Below are positions 17,893-26,661 of a stretch of 64,000 nt of DNA, one piece after another. Under the pieces are notes generated by a model, which worked only from the letters and a program-made list of their open reading frames with translations, was not told the origin of the DNA and did no database searches. Numbering within the stretch: the stretch's first letter is position 1; each line of letters begins with the position of its first letter. A program made the translations under genes and the position numbers. Source of the DNA: Arthrobacter oryzae (GTDB lineage Bacteria; Actinomycetota; Actinomycetes; Actinomycetales; Micrococcaceae); the NCBI RefSeq assembly GCF_003634095.1, contig NZ_RBIR01000003.1, positions 496,001 through 560,000 on the forward strand. The letters run 5' to 3'.

Positions 17893-18032
17893 AGTGCGAG
17901 AGTAGCCGACTCCGTGGCCGCCGGTGTTGTGTGACGCAGCGCGCAAGGATGCCCTGACGGGAGGACAGGACGCCTGGAACGCCCTGGCCACCGGGCGGCC
18001 GGAGTTGCTCCGGGGCCGCAGCCCGGCCGGCC

Positions 18033-18536
18033 TCACGCCATGGCGGTATGCGCGGCGCTGTGCGAATCGATCGGCTTTGTGTAGCAGTACGAATGCGCCA
18101 CTCCGACGTACGGTCCAAAGTTCGGCACGGATACGAAGCCGGCGTTCTCGTAGAACTGCCGTCCGTCGGCCTGTACCGAGCCGGCCTCCGCGGTCAGGGT
18201 GGTGATCCCCAGGGCGTAAGCATGGGCTTCGAGCGCCGCGAGAATTGAGCTCGCCACCCCCGAGCCGCGGGTGTAGGGCAGCACGTAGAGGCGCTTGATT
18301 TCGGCGGTGTGGGCGTCGAGCATGCGCAGGCCGCCGCAGCCGACCGGCTGGCCGGATGCTTTGTCGTGCGCCACGAGGAACACCGCGGTGTCAGCTTCCG
18401 ACGGCGGCGGTCCGGGTTCGTGGTCGGACCGGCCGAAGCGGGCGTCGAGCTCCGCCTGCTGGGCGGCCCTCAGGTCCGCGCCGACGGGGTTCGCCCAAGT
18501 GACCTGACGGATGTTGAGCCGCGGGTTGGTCTGCAT
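18033..18536 (-). CDS. GNAT-family N-acetyltransferase
   Basis: A 167-residue GNAT protein. The acetyl-CoA loop is visible in RLYVLPYTRGSGVASSILAALE (R/Q-x-x-G-x-G/A form), with beta4 before it (IKRLYVLP) and the late YENAGF motif. ATG 18536 is preferred over GTG 18539 because GAGG lies 6 nt before it. Substrate unknown. Confidence 0.85.
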   Translation of the reverse strand: MQTNPRLNIRQVTWANPVGADLRAAQQAELDARFGRSDHEPGPPPSEADTAVFLVAHDKASGQPVGCGGLRMLDAHTAEIKRLYVLPYTRGSGVASSILAALEAHAYALGITTLTAEAGSVQADGRQFYENAGFVSVPNFGPYVGVAHSYCYTKPIDSHSAAHTAMA

Positions 18537-18621
18537 CACTGCCTCGATTCGCCGAAGGGTTATGCAGCCTAAGGCTAGGCGTCAGCGGTTTCGGCTGTGT
18601 TTCCTGCCGGTAAGCGTTGCG

Positions 18622-19293
18622 CTACGCCGGACGGCCGGTGGGATCCTCCGCCGTCGGATCCGCGAGGGCCAAGCCGCCCACGGGACTTTCATCCCAGTGG
18701 ATGAGCCGCCATCCGGCGTCGGGATCGCCTTCCAGCGCCACAATGCCGGTGTTGGCGATGACATGGCGGAGCGCGAATTCAGGGTCCACGTTGACGGCAC
18801 GCCGCCCGGCCCAGACCCTTATGGCGGCGCCGTGGCTCACCACGGCCACGGCGCCGGATCCGGCTGCGCCGTCGGCTGCCGCAGCAATCCGGGCAATCGA
18901 GTCATCGAAGCGGTCGAAGAAATCGTGGCCGCTGGGGCCGGCCGGCATCCGGCGGTCCAGATCCCCCGCGGTCCAGGCAGCGACCGTCCCGAAGTAGCGA
19001 ACGTGCGATTCCTGGTCTGTGAGCTTCTCCAGCGACCCGGCTTCGATTTCCCGCAGGCCAGCAAGGATCCCGACGTCGAGGCCCCGCATCGCGGCCAGCG
19101 GCTGTGCCGTGATCTGGGTGCGGATCAACGTTGAAGCGTAGAGAAGTCCGATCCGCTCATTCGCCAGCGACCTCGCCAGGGCGGTAGCCTGCTGCGCGCC
19201 GAGTTCCGTCAGCCCCGGGCCGGGATGGGCAGTGTCCAGCTGCCCGAGAACATTCCCGGGGGTCTGGCCGTGGCGGATGAGCAGGAGCCTCAC
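18622..19293 (-). CDS. Histidine phosphatase family protein
   Basis: A 223-residue phosphoglycerate-mutase-like phosphatase. The catalytic RHG is at residues 7-9 (LLLIRHGQTPGN), the acid is in LREIEAGSLEKL, and the second His is in VVSHGAAIRVW. It starts at GTG 19291-19293, overlapping the purB stop (GTGA), so the two genes are probably co-transcribed and translationally coupled. Substrate cannot be told from sequence. Confidence 0.88.
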   Translation of the reverse strand: MRLLLIRHGQTPGNVLGQLDTAHPGPGLTELGAQQATALARSLANERIGLLYASTLIRTQITAQPLAAMRGLDVGILAGLREIEAGSLEKLTDQESHVRYFGTVAAWTAGDLDRRMPAGPSGHDFFDRFDDSIARIAAAADGAAGSGAVAVVSHGAAIRVWAGRRAVNVDPEFALRHVIANTGIVALEGDPDAGWRLIHWDESPVGGLALADPTAEDPTGRPA

Positions 19294-20732
19294 TTGAGGT
19301 GATCCACCAACTTGTCCGCGATGCCGGTGTAGCGGCCGGGGGTCAGCGCCAGAAGCCGGGCTTCGGCGTCGGCGGACAAGCCCAGGCTCTGGACGAATTC
19401 GCGCATCCGGGCGGCATCCACGCGGTGTCCGCGGGTCAGGTCTTTGAGCCGTTCGTACGGATTCTCCATCCCCTCGACGCCGGCGATGGCCTCGGCGCGC
19501 ATGACCATCTGGATGGCCTCGCCGAGGACTTCCCAGTTGGTGTCAAGATCCGCGGCGAGGACGTCGCCGGCAACGTTGAGCCGGTCCAGGCCCTTGGCGA
19601 CGTTTGAGATGGCCAGCAGGGAGTGGCCGAACGCCACGCCGATGTTGCGCTGCGAGGAGGAATCGGTGAGGTCCCGCTGCCAGCGGGAGGTGACCAGGGT
19701 GGAGCCCAGCACGTCCAGGAGTCCGGAGGAGATCTCGAGATTGGCCTCCGCGTTTTCGAATCGGATCGGGTTCACCTTGTGCGGCATGGTGGAAGATCCG
19801 GTGGCGCCCGCCACCGGAATCTGCACGAAGTAGCCGATCGAGATGTAGCTCCAGATGTCGGTGCAGACGTTGTGCAGGATGCGGTTGAACCGCGCGACGT
19901 CGGCATAGAGTTCTGCCTGCCAGTCGTGGCTTTCGATCTGGGTGGTCAGCGGGTTCCACGTCAGGCCGAGGCCTTCAACGAAGCTCTTCGCCACCTGCTC
20001 CCAGTCGGCACCCGGGACGGATGCGACGTGGGCGGCGTAGGTACCGGTGGCGCCGTTTATCTTGCCGAGGTATTCGGTCCGGTCAATCCGGTCCAGCTGC
20101 CGGTTGAGCCGGTGCGCAATGACCGCGAGTTCCTTGCCCAGTGTGGTGGGCGTGGCGGGCTGGCCGTGCGTGCGCGAGAGCATCGGCACCGAACGGTTGT
20201 CCTCGGCCATGGCGCTGATCTGGGCAACCAGGGTGCGGGCGGCAGGCAGCCACACGTCCTGGACCGCGCCCTTGACGCCGAGGGCATAGGAGAGGTTGTT
20301 GATGTCCTCCGAGGTGCAGCCGAAATGCACCAGGGCGGTCAGGTGATCGATCCCGATGCCGGGCAGGCGGCGGCCGATGTAGTACTCCACGGCCTTGACG
20401 TCGTGCACCGTGACGGCCTCGATCTCGGCCAGCTCGGCGACTGACGCGGCGTCGAACTCCGTGACGATGGCGCGCAGCTGCTCCCGCTGTGCTGCCGTGA
20501 GCGGGCCGGTGCCGGGCAGCACGCTGTTGCCGGTCAGGTGGATCAGCCACTCCACTTCCACTGCCACGCGGTCGCGGTTCAGGGCGGCCTCGGACAGGTA
20601 GTCCACCAGCGGCGCAACGGCGGACTGGTAGCGGCCATCCAGCGGGCCGAGCGCGATCTGGTGGTCCGACGCGGCAAGTGCCAGGCGTCCGGACGGCGTG
20701 CGGGTATCAGCTGTGGCGGCAGTTTCAGGCAT
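19290..20732 (-). CDS. purB: Adenylosuccinate lyase
   Basis: A 480-residue fumarase-superfamily lyase used twice in purine synthesis (SAICAR to AICAR, adenylosuccinate to AMP). The signature SSTMPHKVNPIRFENAEANL lies near 310-330, and the N-terminus (ALGPLDGRYQSAVAPLVDYL) is typical of the E. coli-type PurB. First gene of a two-gene unit with the phosphatase. Confidence 0.95.
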   Translation of the reverse strand: MPETAATADTRTPSGRLALAASDHQIALGPLDGRYQSAVAPLVDYLSEAALNRDRVAVEVEWLIHLTGNSVLPGTGPLTAAQREQLRAIVTEFDAASVAELAEIEAVTVHDVKAVEYYIGRRLPGIGIDHLTALVHFGCTSEDINNLSYALGVKGAVQDVWLPAARTLVAQISAMAEDNRSVPMLSRTHGQPATPTTLGKELAVIAHRLNRQLDRIDRTEYLGKINGATGTYAAHVASVPGADWEQVAKSFVEGLGLTWNPLTTQIESHDWQAELYADVARFNRILHNVCTDIWSYISIGYFVQIPVAGATGSSTMPHKVNPIRFENAEANLEISSGLLDVLGSTLVTSRWQRDLTDSSSQRNIGVAFGHSLLAISNVAKGLDRLNVAGDVLAADLDTNWEVLGEAIQMVMRAEAIAGVEGMENPYERLKDLTRGHRVDAARMREFVQSLGLSADAEARLLALTPGRYTGIADKLVDHLK

Positions 20733-20905
20733 GTGCCGATTCTTTCATGAAGTGCCGCCGCGTCTTAAGCGCACCTGTCCTTATGACATCGCCGCGTGAA
20801 ATTGTCCGGCTGGCGGTGCCCGGCGGTGCCCGGCAACCCGGGACATTGTCCACATAGCCCGACGGCGCGCTTCAGTGGGTTGGGGCCGCCGGTTAGCGTC
20901 GGTTC

Positions 20906-21295
20906 ATGAGCATTGGGATGACGCCGGGTCGTGGGATAACACCGAGCGATGGGAGGCCGCCGGGAAGTGGCATGCAGTCTGGAGCCGCAGGCAGCGTGGC
21001 AACTCGTGGCGTGACGGCCGCCGACGCCCTCGCGTGCGCCTCGCGCAGTTACGAAGTCCAGCAGCTCGCCGCTCGCGTTGCGCGGTGCGCCGATGAGACG
21101 GACGCCGTGCTCGCCGCCCTGGCCCGCGTTGAGCTACAGAATTGGCAGTCGCCGGCCGGCCGGGCCTACCGGGGGACCCTGTCCCTGCAGGCGGCGGCGC
21201 TGCGGCGCAGCAGGGATGCACTGCTGGAGGCCGTGACCGCGGTGCGCCGGCACGCCCAGACCGTGACACTGTCCGCGGGCCGGGCGGGCCCCTGA
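20906..21295 (+). CDS. WXG100-like small helical protein
   Basis: A 129-residue protein. After about 35 Gly/Ser/Met-rich residues it becomes helical (AADALACASRSYEVQQLAARVARCADETDAVLAAL), then NWQSPAGRAYRGTL, then another helix. A W-x-S-x-x-G turn between two helices is the hallmark of WXG100/ESAT-6-like proteins, here in the divergent form seen in actinobacterial toxin and secretion loci. TAGCGT lies 6 nt before ATG, so the mRNA is probably leaderless. The stop overlaps the next start (TGATG), making the two genes a pair. No secretion ATPase is nearby. Confidence 0.6.
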   Translation: MSIGMTPGRGITPSDGRPPGSGMQSGAAGSVATRGVTAADALACASRSYEVQQLAARVARCADETDAVLAALARVELQNWQSPAGRAYRGTLSLQAAALRRSRDALLEAVTAVRRHAQTVTLSAGRAGP

Positions 21296-22713
21296 TGGCC
21301 GAAGCTACCCCGGCTGATTCCGGCGGCGCGCCCCGGGTTTCCCCGCCGGCACCTGACGGAAGCCTGCGCATCCGGGGCGGGATCGGAGGGCTGAGCTTCC
21401 AGTTTGAGGAGCTGCTTGCCGGCGCCTCGGCACTCGACGGGCTGGTCCGGCAGCTACAGGCAGTTGAGATGGAGGCTGACGGCGTGAAGCATGCGCTCTT
21501 CCCGTATCAGCCCGACTCCTACGCCAGCGGAAGCAACGCCATCATCGCGGTGGGGGAGGCGGGCCGGGACGTGGGCCGTGTCCGGTCCAGGCTGCAGCAT
21601 ATCCGCGACGACGTCCGGGCCAGCCACCGGGAGTACGAGTATGCCGAGGCCCGCAATGCCCTGCTGCTTCGGCTGGGACTTCATGGCTCCGAGTACGGCG
21701 CCGCGCCGGGACCCTTCGCCCTCCCCGGGGTGCGCGACGCCGTCCAGGACTGGGTCACCACGGCACCACGGAATCTTGCCGCGCTGCTGGGCCTGCCTGC
21801 CCCGTTGGCCGCAGTGCTCGGATCCTTCAGCGGGCCTGCGGACGTCCGCGAACTGGTTCGGACCGCGACGGAGGCCCCGGGGCTCGTGTTTCTCAAACCC
21901 CGGCCGGTCAGCGTGGTGGGCCGGGAGACGTTTTCCGCCAAAGTCGACCTTTCCCCGGCCGGACTGCTGCGGCGGGCCGGAGCCGTGGGGGAGCAGGACG
22001 GGCGGATCGAAGTCATCGAGGTTAACGGCGCGGGACGGCCGGCATGGGTGGTGATCATCCCCGGGACCCAACTGGGCGGCACGCCGGAAGGCGCCAACCC
22101 CTTTGATCCCGCCGGAATCGCAGAGGCCCTCGGCTACGACTCGTCGTCGACGGCCGCGGCGATCCGGCAGGCCTTGCAGCAGGCCGGGGCCACGCCCGGG
22201 GACCAACTCGTGGCCGTCGGCTACAGCCAAGGCGGCATCCACGCGATGAACCTCAGCAAGGACCGGGCTTTCCTGGCGGAGTACGACCTCAAGTTCGTGT
22301 TGACGGCAGGATCGCCCGTCGGCGCCATCACCCCGGAGCCGGGGATCCGCAGCCTTCACCTGGAACATGAACAGGACTGGGTGCCGGGGGCGGACGGAGC
22401 GGCCAACCCGGATACTCGGGACCGGGTGACCGTGACGCTCACTAACCCGCTGGAACTTCCGCCGATTAAGGACTTCGGATTGGGTCCGGGGCACCGGCTG
22501 GAGAACTACGCAGAGGGGGCCGCGCTCGTCTCGAGGAGCCCGGACAGGACGCTGCGTGACGCCACGGCCGCGCTGGCCGCCGTCGTGGGCGCCGGCGGCA
22601 CGGCGACGGTGAACCGGTTCTCACTTCGCCGCGAGTCGCGGCCGGCGCTGGGCGGCCCGGCTACCAGCGATCGAGCGCGGGGAGGAAGCTCGCCACGAGG
22701 GAAACGCAGCTAA
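21295..22713 (+). CDS. Alpha/beta hydrolase-fold protein with helical N-terminal domain
   Basis: A 472-residue protein. Residues about 30-130 are helical and resemble the N-terminal region of WXG/LXG-type proteins. The second half has an alpha/beta hydrolase core with WVVIIPGTQLGG and the nucleophile elbow VAVGYSQGGIHAMN near residue 308-313. A late His near EHEQDWVPG could complete the triad. There is no signal peptide. It overlaps the preceding WXG100-like gene by 1 nt, so they probably act together. The 3' end overlaps the convergent holin-like gene by 53 bp. A lipase/esterase or toxin role is inference. Confidence 0.6.
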   Translation: MAEATPADSGGAPRVSPPAPDGSLRIRGGIGGLSFQFEELLAGASALDGLVRQLQAVEMEADGVKHALFPYQPDSYASGSNAIIAVGEAGRDVGRVRSRLQHIRDDVRASHREYEYAEARNALLLRLGLHGSEYGAAPGPFALPGVRDAVQDWVTTAPRNLAALLGLPAPLAAVLGSFSGPADVRELVRTATEAPGLVFLKPRPVSVVGRETFSAKVDLSPAGLLRRAGAVGEQDGRIEVIEVNGAGRPAWVVIIPGTQLGGTPEGANPFDPAGIAEALGYDSSSTAAAIRQALQQAGATPGDQLVAVGYSQGGIHAMNLSKDRAFLAEYDLKFVLTAGSPVGAITPEPGIRSLHLEHEQDWVPGADGAANPDTRDRVTVTLTNPLELPPIKDFGLGPGHRLENYAEGAALVSRSPDRTLRDATAALAAVVGAGGTATVNRFSLRRESRPALGGPATSDRARGGSSPRGKRS

Positions 22714-23050
22714 TAATGATGGCGGCGAACACCGCGGTCCAGAAGAACGAGTCGATCGTGAAGTGCACGACGGTGTAACTGCTGATCCAGGACGTCAGGT
22801 AAAGCATTCCCGCGTTGATGACAACCGTGAAAAGGCCCAGGGTGAGGATGGTGATCGGCAGCGACAGGAGGCTGACGATCGGTTTGATGAAGGCATTGAC
22901 CAGACCGAAGATCAGACCGATGAACAAGTAGCCCAGGATGATGCTGAAGGTGCTGTTGCCGGTGGTGGAAATATCCAGGCCGGTGAGGATCCAGCACGCG
23001 ATGGCCAAGGCCAGCGCGTTGATGATGACTCGGACGATGAATGCGCGCAT
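22661..23050 (-). CDS. Phage holin family (PF04020-type) membrane protein
   Basis: A 129-residue protein with four hydrophobic segments and the conserved middle LGYLFIGLIFGLVNAFIKPIV followed by LSLPITILTLGLFTVVINAGML. This family is chromosomal and widespread despite its phage-derived name; no phage gene is near. It converges on and overlaps the hydrolase gene by 53 bp, so the two transcripts are antisense at their ends. Confidence 0.87.
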   Translation of the reverse strand: MRAFIVRVIINALALAIACWILTGLDISTTGNSTFSIILGYLFIGLIFGLVNAFIKPIVSLLSLPITILTLGLFTVVINAGMLYLTSWISSYTVVHFTIDSFFWTAVFAAIIISCVSLVASFLPALDRW

Positions 23051-23121
23051 GGGCCCATGCTGTCATACGCCCGGCGGCAGCGGCAGGGACCATATCCCCG
23101 AATAACCCCGGAGACCCGAAG

Positions 23122-23127
23122 TAGGCT
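23122..23127 (+). promoter_or_regulatory. -10 box for a leaderless aminotransferase mRNA
   Basis: TAGGCT ends 7 nt before the ATG at 23135 and no Shine-Dalgarno sequence is present. A -10 box at this distance places transcription start at or next to the start codon. Confidence 0.5.
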
Positions 23128-23134
23128 AGTTGGC

Positions 23135-24253
23135 ATGACTTCATCAGAGAACCCGGCCGGGGGCATCAGGCCCCGGCCAGTGGTAGACCGCCTCCCCCGC
23201 TACGCGGCCGGAAAACCGCCCGTCCCAGTGGATGGGCTGGTCAGCTACAAGCTGTCCTCCAACGAAAACCCGCTGCCCCCGATCCCTGCAGTGCAGCAGG
23301 CCATCGCGGCGCAGACCGACTTCAACCGCTACCCGGATCCGCTCAGCAGCAAGCTTCGCGAAGCGCTCGCCCGGTTCCTGGAGGTTCCCGCGGAGGACAT
23401 CGTCACGGGCGCCGGCAGCCTGGGCGCCCTGAACCAGCTGCTCGCCACGTTTGCCGGCCAAAACGACGACGGCAAGGCCGACGAAGTCATCTACGCCTGG
23501 CGTTCGTTCGAGGCCTATCCGATCTGCGTCGGTCTGGCCGGGGCCGAAAGCGTGCGGATCCCGTTGACCGCGGACGGGCGTCATGACCTGGATGCCATGG
23601 CGGCCGCCGTGACGGCACGGACCCGGATGATCCTGCTGTGCACGCCCAACAACCCGACCGGTCCCATTCTGACTACAGAGGAAACGGAGGCCTTCATCAA
23701 GGCCGTTCCTTCGGATGTAGTGGTGGTCATCGACGAGGCGTACCAGGAATTTGTTCGTGCCACGGACGCCGTGGACGGCATTTCCATGTACCGCAAGGAC
23801 CCCAACGTCGTGGTCCTGCGAACGTTTTCGAAGGCGCACGGCCTCGCCGGGCTCCGCGTCGGCTACAGCGTCTCCCACCCCGACCTGACCCAGCACCTGC
23901 GAGTCACCGCGACACCCTTTGCGGTGTCCCAGATCGCGGAGACCGCTGCTGTCACGTCGCTTGAGCACTTCGCCGATGTTGTAGAAAGGGTACAAAGCCT
24001 GGTCGATGAGCGGGACCGTGTCACGGCCGGACTGCGCGACCTCGGGTGGTTCGTTCCGGAGGCCCAGGGCAACTTTGTCTGGCTCAATCTGGGTGCTAAC
24101 AGTGCGGAATTTGCCGCGATGGCGGCGGAGCGGGCGCTGTCAGTGCGAGCCTTCGGCGAGGAAGGGGTCCGGGTCAGCATCGGCGAAACGGAGGCCAACA
24201 CCCGTTTTCTGGAGCTCTGTGCGATCTATACAAAACCTCCACGGCGTTCCTAG
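23135..24253 (+). CDS. hisC: Histidinol-phosphate/aromatic aminotransferase
   Basis: A 372-residue class I/II PLP aminotransferase. Family features are LSSNENPLPPIP (about 38-49), NRYPDPLSSKLREALA, CTPNNPTGPI, VVIDEAYQEF and the PLP lysine near 234 in TFSKAHGLAGLRVGY. Stand-alone actinobacterial members outside the his operon are often called Pat (phenylalanine or aromatic aminotransferase); which role applies here is not decided by sequence. ATG 23135 fits the family start and a leaderless promoter. Confidence 0.87.
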   Translation: MTSSENPAGGIRPRPVVDRLPRYAAGKPPVPVDGLVSYKLSSNENPLPPIPAVQQAIAAQTDFNRYPDPLSSKLREALARFLEVPAEDIVTGAGSLGALNQLLATFAGQNDDGKADEVIYAWRSFEAYPICVGLAGAESVRIPLTADGRHDLDAMAAAVTARTRMILLCTPNNPTGPILTTEETEAFIKAVPSDVVVVIDEAYQEFVRATDAVDGISMYRKDPNVVVLRTFSKAHGLAGLRVGYSVSHPDLTQHLRVTATPFAVSQIAETAAVTSLEHFADVVERVQSLVDERDRVTAGLRDLGWFVPEAQGNFVWLNLGANSAEFAAMAAERALSVRAFGEEGVRVSIGETEANTRFLELCAIYTKPPRRS

Positions 24254-24313
24254 CGATTAACATGACGCGGTCAAGCCGCGCCGTGCGGCTAGAGTAAGGA
24301 CGAGTAAGCCAAA

Positions 24314-24355
24314 ATATATGCCGAATTAGGAATGTATTCCCGGTTCGGCATGTAT
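24314..24355. promoter_or_regulatory. 42-bp nested dyad upstream of the 2-oxoacid dehydrogenase operon
   Basis: Two inverted repeats share one centre at 24334.5. The outer arms ATATATGCCGAA and TTCGGCATGTAT match at 11 of 12 positions; the inner repeat is GGAAT-GT-ATTCC, perfect. It lies 46 bp before the E1 alpha ATG. It looks like an operator for a multi-dimer regulator such as an Lrp/AsnC protein, a family known to control branched-chain keto-acid dehydrogenase operons. A hairpin in RNA is possible but no T-run follows. Confidence 0.55.
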
Positions 24356-24400
24356 CCCAGCGATTGCGGCGCATTCGGATGCGGCAAGCAAGGAGACGGT

Positions 24401-25672
24401 ATGGGCACCACACATCTGCCCTCTACCGAGTTCGACGGAACCGACATGGATGACCAGCTCGAAGCGGAAGCCGAGGCGCATCTGGGTGCCCCGGCGGAGC
24501 CCATGGTGCAGCTGCTGGGCCCTGACGGCACCTTGGGCTCCGACCCGGTTTTCTCAAAGTACGCCGAGAAACTGGATCCGGGCACCCTCCGGGGGTTCTA
24601 CGCCGATATGGCCAAGATCCGCCGTTTCGATGTGGAAGCCACCGCCCTGCAGCGGCAGGGTCAGCTGGCCCTGTGGGTCCCGCTGACCGGGCAGGAAGCC
24701 GCCCAGATCGGCTCCGGCCGCGCCAGCCAGCCGCAGGACTACATCTTCCCGACCTACCGCGAGCACGGGGTGGCCTTGACGCGCAACGTGGATCTCGCCG
24801 AGCTGCTGCGTCAGTTCCGGGGCGTCTCCAACGGCGGCTGGAATCCCAAGGACACGAATTTCCACCTGTACACGCTGGTCCTGGCCGCCCAGACCCCGCA
24901 CGCCGTTGGCTATGCGATGGGCATCCAGCGGGACCAGAAGCTGGCGGCCGCCGCCGCGGGCCGGGCCGGGGCCGAGCCCGCGGAGCCCAATGCCGCCGTC
25001 ATGGTGTACTTCGGCGACGGCGCCAGTTCGGAAGGGGACGTCCATGAATCCATGGTGTTCGCCTCCTCCTACCAGGCTCCGGTCGTCTTCTTCTGCCAGA
25101 ACAACCACTGGGCGATTTCCGTGCCGAGCTCGGTCCAGACCCGCATCCCGCTGGCCAACCGCGCCAAGGGCTACGGCTTCCCCGGGATCCGGGTGGACGG
25201 CAACGACGTAATCGCCGTCCACGCCGTCACGGAGTGGGCGCTGGAACAGGCCCGCGAGGGCAACGGTCCCGTCCTGATCGAGGCGTTCACGTACCGGGTC
25301 GGGGCACACACCACGGCCGATGACCCCACCAAGTACCGCGGCTCCGCCGAGGAAGGCCTGTGGCGGGCCAAAGACCCGCTGGAGCGTTTGGAGAAGTACC
25401 TCCGGGCGCAGGGCCTCGCCGACGATGCCTTCTTCGAGCAGGTCAGGGCCGACGGCGACGAACTCGCCGCCTATGTCCGCAAGACCACCCACGACCTCGA
25501 AACCCCGGACATTCGAACCGCGTTTGCCAACACGTATGTGGAGGCCCACCCGCTGGTCGCCGAGGAGCTGGCCTGGTTCGAGGAATACAGTGCGGGGTTT
25601 GCCGACGAGGACACGGCCGCCCCGGTCCAATCCACTGAGGCAGAAACCGAAGTCACGGAGGCGGCCAACTGA
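24401..25672 (+). CDS. bkdA: Branched-chain 2-oxoacid dehydrogenase E1 alpha subunit
   Basis: A 423-residue thiamine-diphosphate E1 alpha chain. The ThDP/Mg motif is FGDGASSEGDVHESMVFAS followed by FFCQNNHWAIS. GRASQPQDYIFPTYREHGVA is the substrate-side region. ATG 24401 has AAGGAG 6 nt upstream; the frame is open to 24332, but that part runs through the dyad. It is coupled to E1 beta by TGATG. Sequence alone does not separate branched-chain from pyruvate specificity, but the gene set (E1a-E1b-E2 without E3) favours the branched-chain type. Confidence 0.88.
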   Translation: MGTTHLPSTEFDGTDMDDQLEAEAEAHLGAPAEPMVQLLGPDGTLGSDPVFSKYAEKLDPGTLRGFYADMAKIRRFDVEATALQRQGQLALWVPLTGQEAAQIGSGRASQPQDYIFPTYREHGVALTRNVDLAELLRQFRGVSNGGWNPKDTNFHLYTLVLAAQTPHAVGYAMGIQRDQKLAAAAAGRAGAEPAEPNAAVMVYFGDGASSEGDVHESMVFASSYQAPVVFFCQNNHWAISVPSSVQTRIPLANRAKGYGFPGIRVDGNDVIAVHAVTEWALEQAREGNGPVLIEAFTYRVGAHTTADDPTKYRGSAEEGLWRAKDPLERLEKYLRAQGLADDAFFEQVRADGDELAAYVRKTTHDLETPDIRTAFANTYVEAHPLVAEELAWFEEYSAGFADEDTAAPVQSTEAETEVTEAAN

Positions 25673-26652
25673 TGACCACCATGACCATTGCGAAAGCCAT
25701 CAACGAGGGCCTGCGGGCCACGCTGAACAACAACCCCCGCTCGCTGCTGATGGGCGAGGACATCGGGGCCCTTGGCGGGGTCTACCGGGTCACCGACGGA
25801 CTGATGGCCGATTTCGGCGTCGACCGCGTCGTGGACACCCCGCTGGCCGAATCGGGGATTATCGGCACGGCCATCGGCCTGTCGCTGCGCGGCTACCAGC
25901 CCATTTGCGAAATCCAGTTCGACGGCTTCGTGTTCCCGGGGTTCAACCAGATCACGACGCAGCTGGCGAAGATGCATTCGCGCAGCAACGGCAATCTGAC
26001 CGTGCCCGTCGTCATCCGCATCCCGTACGGCGGCGGCATCGGCTCGATCGAGCACCACTCGGAATCCCCGGAAGCGCTCTTCGCTCACACGGCCGGCCTG
26101 CGCATCATCACGCCGTCCAACCCGCACGATGCTTACTGGATGATCCAGCAGGCCGTCGACTGCCAGGACCCGGTGATCGTTTTCGAGCCCAAACGCCGCT
26201 ACTGGCTCAAGGGCGACGTCGACACTGAGAATCCCGGCGCGTCCGCAAACCCCTTCAAGGCGCACGTTCTCCGCGAGGGAACCGACGCCACCGTGGTGGT
26301 CTACGGGCCCCTGGTGCCCGTGGCCCTCGCCGCGGCCGAGGCCGCCGCCGAGGACGGGCGCAGCGTCGAAGTGATCGACCTCCGCTCCATTTCCCCGATC
26401 GACTTCGACACCGTCGCAGCCTCGGTCCGGAAGACTGGCCGCCTGGTGGTGGCCCACGAGGCCCCCACGTTCGGCGGCATCGGCGGCGAAATCGCCGCCA
26501 GGATCAGCGAACGGGCATTCCACTCCCTCGAGGCCCCCGTCATCCGGGTCGGCGGATTTCACATGCCGTATCCCGTGGCCAAGGTCGAAGAGGACTACCT
26601 GCCGGACATTGACCGCATTCTTGAGGCGCTGGACCGCGCCCTCGCGTACTAA
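25672..26652 (+). CDS. bkdB: Branched-chain 2-oxoacid dehydrogenase E1 beta subunit
   Basis: A 326-residue transketolase-type beta chain that pairs with the E1 alpha subunit. MGEDIGALGGVYRVTDGL, DTPLAESGIIGTAIGLSLRG and the C-terminal DLRSISPIDFDTVAASVRKTGRLVVAHEA are family hallmarks. ATG overlaps the upstream stop by 1 nt; the E2 gene follows after 9 nt. Confidence 0.93.
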   Translation: MTTMTIAKAINEGLRATLNNNPRSLLMGEDIGALGGVYRVTDGLMADFGVDRVVDTPLAESGIIGTAIGLSLRGYQPICEIQFDGFVFPGFNQITTQLAKMHSRSNGNLTVPVVIRIPYGGGIGSIEHHSESPEALFAHTAGLRIITPSNPHDAYWMIQQAVDCQDPVIVFEPKRRYWLKGDVDTENPGASANPFKAHVLREGTDATVVVYGPLVPVALAAAEAAAEDGRSVEVIDLRSISPIDFDTVAASVRKTGRLVVAHEAPTFGGIGGEIAARISERAFHSLEAPVIRVGGFHMPYPVAKVEEDYLPDIDRILEALDRALAY

Positions 26653-26661
26653 CGAGGACCC

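Noticed and set aside
22661-23050. Holin-family name as a sign of a prophage
   Set aside because: This protein family is widely chromosomal, and no integrase, capsid, terminase or lysin gene is nearby.
24332-24400. Upstream extension of the E1 alpha protein
   Set aside because: It would read through the regulatory dyad and give a Cys/Gly-rich stretch unlike the family; AAGGAG supports ATG 24401.
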